DNA from: CAZUDO01 sp964618895
Lineage (GTDB): Bacteria > Desulfobacterota > Binatia > DP-6
Reading direction: 5' to 3'
Length of the DNA stretch: 35,726 nucleotides
Assembly (NCBI GenBank): GCA_964618895.1
Contig: CAZUDO010000037.1
Coordinates: 1 to 35,726, forward strand
The notes below the pieces were generated by a model that was not told where the DNA came from, did not search any database, and saw only the letters and a program-made list of their open reading frames with translations. Positions 25,754 through 32,916 of the stretch are shown here, piece after piece (within the stretch, counting starts at the first letter, position 1; each line of letters begins with the position of its first letter). The position numbers and the translations under genes were made by a program.

Positions 25754-26497
25754 ATGACCACGGAGCAGGTGCACATCGTCATCGGAGCAACCGGCGGCAT
25801 CGGCAGCGCCCTGTGCCGTCGCCTCGTGCAACAGGGCCTGCGCGTCGTCGGCGCCGCGCGCGACGAGGGGCGACTGCAGACGCTGGCGGCAGAGCTCGGG
25901 ATCGAGATTGTCGTCACTGACGCCACACGCAGCGCCGACGTCGATGAGCTCGTGCAGGGAACCGCGCAACGCCTCGGGCGTCTCGACGGCGTCACGTGCT
26001 GCGCGGGATCGCTCCTCTTGAAGCCGGCACATCGCACCTCCGACGAGGAATGGCTGGCGACCATTGCCACCAACCTGAACGCGGCGTTCTTCGCGGTCCG
26101 CGCCGCCGTCGGCGCCATGCAGCCGAAGGGTGGGTCCATCGCACTCGTCTCCTCGGTGGCGGCGCGCCTCGGTCTCCCGAATCACGAGGCGATAGCGGCC
26201 GCCAAGGGAGGGGTCGAGGCGCTCGTGCGCGCGGCCGCGGCGAGCTACGCCCCCCGCGGAATCCGTGTGAACGCGGTCGCACCCGGCCTCGTACGCACAC
26301 CGCTCACCGCGCGTCTCATCGCGAGCGAGGCGGGGCTCAAGGCATCCGTCGCCATGCATCCGCTCGGCCGCATCGGTGAGCCCGACGACATCGCGAGCGC
26401 ACTCGCCTGGCTTCTCGACCCCGCCAACGGATGGGTGACGGGTCAGGTGATCGGCGTCGACGGCGGCATGGGATCGATACGCCGGGCCTCGGGTTGA
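25754..26497 (+). CDS. Short-chain dehydrogenase/reductase, atypical active site
   Basis: The protein has 247 residues and the classic SDR fold: cofactor loop IGATGGIGSAL, CCAGSL in place of NNAG, SSVAARLGL with the catalytic Ser region, APGLVRTPL and the C-terminal VTGQVIGVDGGMGSIR. The catalytic Tyr of YxxxK is replaced: the segment reads NHEAIAAAKGGVEAL, with Ile at the Tyr position while Lys is kept. This may be a non-catalytic or specialised SDR; a subgroup with an NHEAIAAAK sequence seems familiar to me, but I cannot verify this. It looks monocistronic. The substrate is unknown. Confidence 0.82.
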   Translation: MTTEQVHIVIGATGGIGSALCRRLVQQGLRVVGAARDEGRLQTLAAELGIEIVVTDATRSADVDELVQGTAQRLGRLDGVTCCAGSLLLKPAHRTSDEEWLATIATNLNAAFFAVRAAVGAMQPKGGSIALVSSVAARLGLPNHEAIAAAKGGVEALVRAAAASYAPRGIRVNAVAPGLVRTPLTARLIASEAGLKASVAMHPLGRIGEPDDIASALAWLLDPANGWVTGQVIGVDGGMGSIRRASG

Positions 26498-26510
26498 CGC
26501 GGTCGCGTGG

Positions 26511-27773
26511 CTACGCCGGAGGTGCCGAGCCGAAGATTCCGAGGTGCCAGAGCCGGCCGAACGCTTCCCGGGATGTGAGTGCCGGCAGCGCCAGTTTCCT
26601 CGCGGCTGTCGCAAGCCGGGCCGTCACGCTCTGCAACGCCGTCGCTCCGGTCGGCGGGTCGATCTGCGCCATCGTGATCTGGAACACCGCTTCCTTGAGA
26701 GCCGCCAGCACCGGCGCCGCGATCACGGTGTGCCCCGAGACCAGGAACGTGTCCAGGTCGCCGAGCGAGATCAGCATGGGCTTGGCGGATGGCGTGAAGG
26801 GACGAAGCGCGCGGCCGGCGAGCGCCCGCGGGACGTTGTCAGCCGCGCACTTCCCCATCTGCATCGCAGAGTATGCCTGCTTGCCGATCGGCTGGGGCAA
26901 GGCGGCGGCATCGCCGATGACGAAGACGTTGGCGACCGCCTGGCTGCGCAACGCCGCCGTCACCGGGGCCCATTGCTTGGGTCGGTCGGCGAGACCCGAG
27001 GCGTGCAGCAGCGCCGGCGCGGTGGCTCCTCCGGTCCAGATCGTGAGGTCGGAATGAACGGCCTGACCGGAGCTGAGATGGACCGCGCTCTTGGTCACCT
27101 TGGTTACCAGCGTTTCGGTGTGGAAATGCACATTGAACGGGGCGCAGCGCTCGCGCACCGCCGCGTCGAGCGCCGCCGGCGTGCCCGGCAGCAAGGTCGA
27201 GGCGCCTTCGATGACCCTGATCGTCAGGTCGGGGTGGTGGCGGAAGCGACGCAGAACCTCTCCGAGGGCTTCGACCCCCTCGAGGCCGCCACCGACGATG
27301 ACGACGGAGAGTCCCACCGGCCGCCGTGCCAGCAGCGCGAGCTCCCGCCCGATCGCGTTGCACTGGTCCACGCTCTTGAACGGCATGGCATACGGTTCGG
27401 CCCCGGGGACGCCGAAGGTGTCGTTCACGCCACCCACGGCCACGACGCAGAGGTCGAAGTCGAAATGCCGGCCGTCGGCGGTCATCACCCGTGCCGCCGC
27501 GGTGTCGATCGCGGTGACCGTCGCAGTGACGAACCGATGCCCGGCGCCTGCAACCAGACGCGGGCGCGCCAGCCGAAGGATCGCCGGCCGCTTTACGCCG
27601 GACAGCAGCTCATGGATGTTGGGGAGCCACTCGAACGACGACGAGCCGTCGATCACCGTCACCGAGTACTCCCTGCCGAGATGCTGTGCGGCGGTGAGGC
27701 CGGCAAAGTTGGCCCCGACAATGACGATTCGGGGGCGGGGATTCTGACGAGCGAGCAGCGGGGGAGGGCACAT
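26511..27773 (-). CDS. NAD(P)/FAD-dependent oxidoreductase, type II NADH dehydrogenase-like
   Basis: The 420-residue product has two dinucleotide folds: FAD binding IVIVGANFAGLTAAQHLG near the N-terminus and NADH binding VVIVGGGLEGVEALGEVL in the middle, plus ANVFVIGDAAALPQPIGKQA, the third conserved FAD contact. The layout matches NDH-2/sulfide:quinone reductase-like flavoproteins that pass electrons from NADH to quinone without pumping protons. Near the catalytic region I see only one Cys where sulfide reductases carry two, favouring NDH-2. The C-terminal membrane-binding part is weakly amphipathic. The start ATG 27773 is the Met before CPPPLLARQNPRPRIVIVG. It is convergent with the SDR gene. 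Confidence 0.8.
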   Translation of the reverse strand: MCPPPLLARQNPRPRIVIVGANFAGLTAAQHLGREYSVTVIDGSSSFEWLPNIHELLSGVKRPAILRLARPRLVAGAGHRFVTATVTAIDTAAARVMTADGRHFDFDLCVVAVGGVNDTFGVPGAEPYAMPFKSVDQCNAIGRELALLARRPVGLSVVIVGGGLEGVEALGEVLRRFRHHPDLTIRVIEGASTLLPGTPAALDAAVRERCAPFNVHFHTETLVTKVTKSAVHLSSGQAVHSDLTIWTGGATAPALLHASGLADRPKQWAPVTAALRSQAVANVFVIGDAAALPQPIGKQAYSAMQMGKCAADNVPRALAGRALRPFTPSAKPMLISLGDLDTFLVSGHTVIAAPVLAALKEAVFQITMAQIDPPTGATALQSVTARLATAARKLALPALTSREAFGRLWHLGIFGSAPPA

Positions 27774-27879
27774 CTTCCGATTCCGACCGCGAAGCCGCAC
27801 CGGACCCGCGGCCGAGGGTGCGGGAGCATAGCCGCAACGATCCGGCTCCGATATCCCTGCACGTCCGGAAGTCACTCAA

Positions 27880-28331
27880 AAGCCCGCCCGCGTCGCCTAC
27901 GACGCCCATCGCCCGCTCCGACCCGACGACGACCTCACCCAGCTCTTCACCCTCCAAGAGGACCGACAGATCAGCCGCCAGCTGACGGTGCACTACAAGC
28001 GCGATCTCTACGTCATCGAGGAAGCCGCCGACGGCACGGTCACGATCCGCGCCAACGGCACCCTGCTTCCAGCCCGCCGCTTCCCGAAGGATCACGCGCA
28101 GCTCGACCAGGGGCGTGTCGTCGAACTCGAGCACCTGGACGGAGCGTTCGCCTGGATCGCCGCGCAGCAGCAGGAACGCGACGCGGCCTGTCTCGCGAGC
28201 AGGACGCTCACTCAGCGTGAGAAACAGCGCGTCAAGAAGGGCGCACCGGTCCGAACCGCCCCGCCTCCTCCCCCATGAAACCGGCCATCTCCACTTTGGA
28301 GAGAAGCGGACAGTTCTACTTTGTGTTGACA
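27880..28331 (+). mobile_element. ISNCY-type insertion sequence remnant (transposase C-terminus and right end)
   Basis: The plus frame reads KPARVAYDAHRPLRPDDDLT, QLFTLQEDRQISRQLTVHYK, then RDLYVIEEAADGTVTIRANG and a Lys/Arg-rich end, stop at about 28278. This is the conserved C-terminal part of ISNCY-family (IS1202-like) transposases, in which HRPLRPED, QEERxxSxxLTLxYx and a following beta-rich segment are typical. After the stop, the sequence ends near GTGTTGACA at 28323-28331, resembling the terminal inverted repeat that starts TGTCAACAC. The DDE catalytic part and left end are missing, with similarity lost before 27880. It lies just upstream of ndh and beside repeat copy B. Confidence 0.65.
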
Positions 28332-28395
28332 TGGGTGAGGCCGCCCCACTTCCACCTTGGCCCCTGGTCCCACCTCCCCAGCTCGCGCGGTTGAG

Positions 28396-28552
28396 CGCGA
28401 CGTACCTAGACGTGATTCCGGAGCATCAGCTCCTTGGGATGTGGATCGAGGTACGTCTGCCCCTGGAGGTACGCGACCCCAAGGCGGCGGACGTGGTGCT
28501 TCACGAGGGTGATCGGCACGACGAGCGGCACCAGCCCGCGGCGGTGGTCGGC
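28396..28552 (-). repeat. Copy B of the 157-base direct repeat, inside the intact ybgA-like gene
   Basis: This is the second copy of the repeat also found at 24421-24577, in the same orientation about 3.98 kb away. Here it includes the last 49 codons, the stop and 10 bases beyond the stop of a complete DUF523-DUF1722 gene. The flanks of the two copies differ. Confidence 0.85.
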
Positions 28553-29362
28553 AATCACCTCGGCCATCTCCTGCCGCTCGGCCGCGGTCAGAGCCTTCGA
28601 GAAGTAGCCGAGCATGTGCTCGAGGACGTTCGCGTGCCGCGCCGGCGTCGCGCGCACGCGGAGCGCCGCCATCAGCTCGCCGCCGTAGTCGGCGAGGACC
28701 TCGTGCGGCGGCCGCCCCTTCGCGTGCGCGACCAGGACGCCGAGGCGCCGGTACGCGGCCGGGGCGTGCGCAAGCAGGGTCAGCTTGTGCGCGGTGTGGA
28801 ACCGCACCAGGCCGCCGCGCGATGGTCGCTCGCTCATGAACGCACGCCAGCGGGCATACGCGAACAGCCGCTCGACGAAATTCTCCCGCAGCGCAGGATC
28901 GTGGAGACGTCCTTCCTCCTCGACCGGGAGCAGCGGGAGCCGTTCCATCAGCACCCGCGCGAACGCGCCGACACCGGTGCGCAGCGGCGGCCCACCCGCG
29001 CCGTACACGCGCACGCGCTCCATGCCGCAGGTCGGGGAGTCCTTCTTCAGCACGTAGCCGACGAGGTCCTGGCGGGCGAGCATGTCGACGCGCGCGCGGG
29101 CGAGGCGCTGCATGGCGGCGGTGTGATCCGCGCCGCTCTTCGGTGCCCGCAGCCGCGGTGCGGTGGGATCGCCCTCGAGGCGGATCGTCTCGCGCGGGAT
29201 GCCGAGCCCCAGCTCCACCTCGGGGCAGACGGGCACCCACTCGACGAACTGCCCGAGCGTATCGGTGAGGAACGGGTCGCGCTTGTGTCCCCCGTCGTAG
29301 CGCACCTCCTGCCCGAGGAGGCAGCCGCTGATCCCGACCCGCAGCCGCATGGAACCCGTCAT
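28406..29362 (-). CDS. DUF523-DUF1722 fusion protein (YbgA-like)
   Basis: The protein has 318 residues. DUF523 (about 5-150) begins RVGISGCLLGQEVRYDGGHK and has VCPEVELGLGIPRE, SPTCGMERVRVY and conserved cysteines that may bind a metal cluster. DUF1722 (about 190-310) has HTAHKLTLLAHAPAAYRRLG and VLEHMLGYFSKALTAAER, ending LDPHPKELMLRNHV. YbgA-like genes are frequently found beside photolyase (phr) genes and are thought to be linked to UV or light response, but the biochemical role is unknown. The start is ATG 29362 (first in frame after the truncated epimerase, whose stop overlaps within 1 base) or ATG 29350. It is the most distal gene of the regulator-photolyase cluster. Confidence 0.9.
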   Translation of the reverse strand: MTGSMRLRVGISGCLLGQEVRYDGGHKRDPFLTDTLGQFVEWVPVCPEVELGLGIPRETIRLEGDPTAPRLRAPKSGADHTAAMQRLARARVDMLARQDLVGYVLKKDSPTCGMERVRVYGAGGPPLRTGVGAFARVLMERLPLLPVEEEGRLHDPALRENFVERLFAYARWRAFMSERPSRGGLVRFHTAHKLTLLAHAPAAYRRLGVLVAHAKGRPPHEVLADYGGELMAALRVRATPARHANVLEHMLGYFSKALTAAERQEMAEVIADHRRGLVPLVVPITLVKHHVRRLGVAYLQGQTYLDPHPKELMLRNHV

Positions 29363-29363
29363 G

Positions 29364-29468
29364 TCAGGTGTGCACGGTCAGGGTCGTGACCTCGTGGCCA
29401 GCCCCGAGCAGGGGACGCACCAGAGGGCGTCCGACGAAGCCCGTGGCGCCCGTGACGACGACCTTCAC
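29364..29468 (-). pseudogene. Truncated NAD-dependent epimerase, first 34 residues only
   Basis: GTG 29468 overlaps the photolyase stop in a GTGA tetrad and reads VKVVVTGATGFVGRPLVRPLLG then GHEVTTLTVHT and stop. This is the beginning of a Rossmann-fold SDR of the TIGR01777/SulA-like type (MKVLVTGATGFVGRxLVxxLLxxGHEVTxLTR), where a full gene has about 300 residues. The body of the gene is gone: three bases after the stop the ybgA-like gene starts. The overlap architecture suggests the original operon had an intact epimerase here. Confidence 0.75.
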
Positions 29469-30886
29469 CGCGGCCCTCGCGCGCGTGCGTAGGCCGCCAG
29501 CGTTCTCGCCCGTGCCACGCCGTGGTCCACGACGGGCCTCGGATAGTCGCGTCCGATCGCCAGCCCCGCGCCCTTCTGCTCCAGCGGCGTCAGGCGCCAG
29601 GGCTCGTGCACCATCGGGGCGGGTACGCGCGCCAGCTCCGGCACCCACCGCCGGACGTACGCCCCGTCCGGGTCGTACCGCCTCGCCTGGAGCAGCGGAT
29701 TGAAGATGCGGAAGTACGGGGCCGCATCGGTCCCGGTGCCGGCCACCCACTGCCAGCCGCCGTTGTTCGCCGCCGGGTCGCCGTCGATCAGCTCCCGCAT
29801 GAACCACGTCTCCCCGTCGCGCCAGTCGACCAGCAGGTCCTTGACCAGGAACGACGCGACGATCATCCGGGCCCGGTTGTGCATCCAGCCGGTCTCGCGC
29901 AGCTGGCGCATGCCGGCGTCCACGATCGGGTACCCCGTCCGTCCGCTCTGCCAGGCGCGGAGGTCGGCCGCCGCGCGCCGCCACGGCACCCGCGCCAGGT
30001 CCCGGTTGAAGGCCCCCGCCAGCACGCCCGGGAAGTGATACAGGATCGCCAGATAGAACTCCCGCCATATGAGCTCCGCCAGCCACGTCCCGGCGCCGCT
30101 CCCCTGCCCGCGCCCGTCGGCGTCGAGCGCCGCCACCACCGCGCGGCGCGCCGACAGCATCCCGAAGCGCAGGTAGGGCGAGAGCGCCGAGGTCGCGTCC
30201 AGGTCGAGCCGATCCCGGCCGTCGGCGTAGCCGTGCAGCGGCGCCGACGGGCCGCGCGTGAAACGAGCCAGCCGGCGCTCCGCCTCTGCCTCCCCTGCCG
30301 GGAACAGCGGCGGCTCCTCGTCAGCAGGCACCGCCTCGCCCTCGATCCGCGGCAGCGGCGGCATCGCCGCCGGGGCCGCGAGCAGACCACGGCGGTGTGG
30401 CGAGGGCAGCGCCCGCCACGCGCGGGCGTACGGCGTGTAGACGATATACGGCCTGCCGTCCGACTTGACCACGTCCCGCGGGTGATGGACCGACACGCCG
30501 GTCACCAGCACCAGCGGCACCGCACGCGCGACTGCCGCATCCCGCCGGCGCGCATACGGGCTGTAATCCTCCTCGGCTACGATGGCGCTCGCGCCGACCT
30601 CGGTGAGCAGCTGACGCAGCACGCGTGCCGGCTGCCCCCGCAGGACGACGAGGCGTGCGCCGCGTTGGCGGAGTGCCGCGTCGAGCACGCGCAGTCCCGC
30701 GAACAGGAACCCCCGCCGGCGCGTCGCCGACGCGTGCTCGTGGGAGCCGAGGAGAGCGGGATCGAGCACGAACACGGGCACCACGGGTCCGCCCCGCGCG
30801 AGCGCTCCGGCGAGCGCCGGGTTGTCGGTCAGGCGAAGGTCGCGGCGGATCCACCACACCGTCGGCGGACGGGCGGCCGCCGTCAC
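29465..30886 (-). CDS. phr: Deoxyribodipyrimidine photolyase
   Basis: CPD photolyase uses reduced FAD, an antenna chromophore and blue light to split cyclobutane pyrimidine dimers. The 473-residue class I protein starts with the alpha/beta antenna domain (VWWIRRDLRLTDNPALAGAL, PVFVLDP, VVLRGQPARVL, EEDYSPYARRRD) and continues with the helical FAD domain: LSPYLRFGMLSARRAV, LAELIWREFYLAIL, PIVDAGMRQLRETGWMHNRAR and NGGWQWVAGTGTDAAPYFRIFNP. Trp and Asn residues of the electron path and flavin pocket look intact. The start is GTG 30886, overlapping the stop of the upstream SDR in GTGA, indicating translational coupling. Confidence 0.95.
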   Translation of the reverse strand: MTAAARPPTVWWIRRDLRLTDNPALAGALARGGPVVPVFVLDPALLGSHEHASATRRRGFLFAGLRVLDAALRQRGARLVVLRGQPARVLRQLLTEVGASAIVAEEDYSPYARRRDAAVARAVPLVLVTGVSVHHPRDVVKSDGRPYIVYTPYARAWRALPSPHRRGLLAAPAAMPPLPRIEGEAVPADEEPPLFPAGEAEAERRLARFTRGPSAPLHGYADGRDRLDLDATSALSPYLRFGMLSARRAVVAALDADGRGQGSGAGTWLAELIWREFYLAILYHFPGVLAGAFNRDLARVPWRRAAADLRAWQSGRTGYPIVDAGMRQLRETGWMHNRARMIVASFLVKDLLVDWRDGETWFMRELIDGDPAANNGGWQWVAGTGTDAAPYFRIFNPLLQARRYDPDGAYVRRWVPELARVPAPMVHEPWRLTPLEQKGAGLAIGRDYPRPVVDHGVARARTLAAYARARGPR

Positions 30887-32331
30887 GCGGCCCCCGCCTC
30901 GGCCGCCGCCGCGAGGTTGCGCAGCATGCCCGCGAACACCATCTGGTGCAGCGGCCAGACCAGGTACCAGTACGCGAGCCCCCCGAGCCCGATCGGATCG
31001 AACACCGCGCTCTGGCGGATGATCGAGCCCGCGGCATCTGCCGTGACCTCGAACTCGAGCCAGGCCCGGCCCGGAAGCCGCATCTCGGCGACGAGGCGGA
31101 GGCGGTGGTCCGGCTCGAGCGCCTCGACACGCCACCAGTCGAGCGCGTCGCCGACGTGGAGGTGCTCGGGGTCGGGACGGCCCCGGCGCATCCCGATTCC
31201 GCCCACGAGCAGGTCGAGGAAGGCACGCAGCCGCCACAGCCAGCTCGCGTAGTACCAGCCGGTCGCGCCCCCGATCCGCCGGATCGGCGCGAACGCCGCC
31301 GGCGGCGGTACGGCAACCCGGGCCAGACGCGAATCGACGAGGCGGCTCCCGAAGCGGACCCCGCCCCACTCGCGCACCGGTCCCGCCGCCGACAGCGCGT
31401 CCGACCACCGCGTCGCCGCGTACTCCCGGTCCTCGTTGCTGAGCGCGCGCGCGATCGCCTCCCGGAGCCCGACGGGCCGGATGCCGAACACGGCGGCGGC
31501 CGAGTCGTCGTGGACGACGGTCGGGTGGCGGATGCTGTCGATCAGCTTCCGCCCCACGCGCGCGTACAGCGGCGTTACCAACCCGAGCCAGAGGCTCGAC
31601 AGCCGCGGCGTGAGCACGGGCACGCGGATCATCAGGCGCCGGAGCCCGCGCTGACGGGCGTACTCGCGCATGATGTCCCCGTATCCGACCCGATCCGCAC
31701 CGCCGATCTCGTAGATGGAGCTGCCGGCGACGGCGACATCGACCGCCGCGACCAGGAACCGGAGGAGATCGTCGATGGCGATCGGCTGCGCCGGCACCGA
31801 CACCCACCGCGGGGTCACCATGACGGGCAGACGCTCTACCAGGGCGCGCACCATCTCGAAGGACAGGCTCCCCGAGCCGATGACGATCGAGGCCCGGAAC
31901 TCGATCACCTGGACGCCGCTCTGCCGCAACACCGCCCCGACCTCGTGGCGGCTGCGGAGATGCGGCGAGAGCGCCGCAGCCCCCTCGCCGAGCCCACCGA
32001 GATAGACGATCCGTCGCACGCCCGCTGCGCGCGCGGCCCGGCCGAAGTGCCCGGCGGCCTCGCGGTCCTCCTCCTCGAACGAGCCCGCCGACCCCATCGC
32101 GTGGACCAGGTAGTACGCCGTGTCGACGCCGCGCATGGCGGCGGTCAGCGATGCCGGGTCGAGCACGTCTCCGCGCACCACCTCGGTGTGCGGTCCGGCG
32201 CGACCGACCAGGTGCGCGGGCCGCCGCGCCAGGCACCGGACAGGGTGCCCGCGCGCTTCGAGCGCCGGGAGGAGCCGTCCCCCGACGTAGCCCGACGCCC
32301 CGGTGAGCAGGACGAGGGGAAGCGAGCCCAC
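30883..32331 (-). CDS. NAD(P)-binding SDR with C-terminal DUF2867 domain
   Basis: The protein has 482 residues. The N-terminal part (about 1-290) is an extended atypical SDR, opening VLLTGASGYVGGRLLPALEA and containing YLVHAMGSAGSFEEED, IVYLGGLGEG and FRASIVIGSGSLSFEMVRAL. The C-terminal part (about 310-482) with WWRVEALEPDHRLRLVAEMR and GLAYWYLVWPLHQMVFAGML is DUF2867, a START-like fold expected to bind a hydrophobic ligand. Such proteins recur beside photolyase and light-regulated lipid genes, possibly acting on lipids or quinones, but no substrate is known. The start is GTG 32331. It begins 1 base after a micro-ORF and overlaps the photolyase start. Confidence 0.88.
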   Translation of the reverse strand: MGSLPLVLLTGASGYVGGRLLPALEARGHPVRCLARRPAHLVGRAGPHTEVVRGDVLDPASLTAAMRGVDTAYYLVHAMGSAGSFEEEDREAAGHFGRAARAAGVRRIVYLGGLGEGAAALSPHLRSRHEVGAVLRQSGVQVIEFRASIVIGSGSLSFEMVRALVERLPVMVTPRWVSVPAQPIAIDDLLRFLVAAVDVAVAGSSIYEIGGADRVGYGDIMREYARQRGLRRLMIRVPVLTPRLSSLWLGLVTPLYARVGRKLIDSIRHPTVVHDDSAAAVFGIRPVGLREAIARALSNEDREYAATRWSDALSAAGPVREWGGVRFGSRLVDSRLARVAVPPPAAFAPIRRIGGATGWYYASWLWRLRAFLDLLVGGIGMRRGRPDPEHLHVGDALDWWRVEALEPDHRLRLVAEMRLPGRAWLEFEVTADAAGSIIRQSAVFDPIGLGGLAYWYLVWPLHQMVFAGMLRNLAAAAEAGAA

Positions 32332-32332
32332 G

Positions 32333-32404
32333 CTATACCCGCTCGCCCCAGAGCGCGCGGCGGCTCCAGCGCCGTACGAACGGCTCGTCGATGGACCGGC
32401 TCAT
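32333..32404 (-). CDS. Possible 23-residue micro-ORF between membrane protein and SDR
   Basis: ATG 32404 overlaps the stop of the membrane-protein gene in an ATGA tetrad and reads MSRSIDEPFVRRWSRR then ALWGERV before TAG. The SDR start follows 1 base later. The exact fit between its neighbours is unusual and matches the coupling seen elsewhere in this cluster, suggesting it may be translated as a coupling leader or small basic peptide. No family is recognised, and ATGA overlaps can arise by chance. Confidence 0.3.
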   Translation of the reverse strand: MSRSIDEPFVRRWSRRALWGERV

Positions 32405-32916
32405 CGGGCGAAGTACAGCGGCCAGACCAGGGCGTCGAGCACCAGGGTCTGGAATGTGAACGCCGTGGCACCCGCCACCGCGAGCCTGGCGTGCGCCCCG
32501 CCGGCGCGCGCGAGCTGCCTCAAGGCGACGACGAGACCGAGCGACGAGAGACCGACCACGGCAAGCGTCGCCCGCATTCCCCACCACAACGCCGTGCTTG
32601 GCGCATCGAGGTACTCGAAGGCAAGCGGCATCCACAGCGCGGAGGGAAACAGGATCAGTGTGAACAGCGTGTTGATCCAGACGAACGCCGCGTGTTCGGG
32701 AGCGAGGCGCACCAGGCGGCTCGCGAACGCGAAGTAGCCCACCGCGGCGAGCAGCATCGAGACCGTATAGAGGGCTCGCCCCCCGCCGGAGATCGCCCCC
32801 CAGAGCGCGCCACCGTCGTTCGACGGATTCGCGAGCCAGAGCAGGTAGCTTCCGAGCACCGCGATCCCGCCGGCGAGGTTGATCAGGACGAAGGACCCCT
32901 TCGGGGAATGCATCAT
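32401..32916 (-). CDS. Five-helix integral membrane protein, unknown
   Basis: The 171-residue protein shows five hydrophobic helices: about 8-28 (LINLAGGIAVLGSYLLWLA), 48-68 (LYTVSMLLAAVGYFAFA), 78-103 (FVWINTLFTLILFPSALWMP), 108-128 and 142-168 (FTFQTLVLDALVWPLYF). Two aromatic and charged residues sit within the helices. I recognise no family for certain; the five-helix layout is loosely like TspO, a tetrapyrrole and sensory protein, but the sequence does not let me claim it. ATG 32916 shares its first base with the stop of the upstream fusion gene (TGATG) and has GGGAGG upstream. It lies between two dehydrogenase genes of the cluster. Confidence 0.7.
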   Translation of the reverse strand: MMHSPKGSFVLINLAGGIAVLGSYLLWLANPSNDGGALWGAISGGGRALYTVSMLLAAVGYFAFASRLVRLAPEHAAFVWINTLFTLILFPSALWMPLAFEYLDAPSTALWWGMRATLAVVGLSSLGLVVALRQLARAGGAHARLAVAGATAFTFQTLVLDALVWPLYFAR

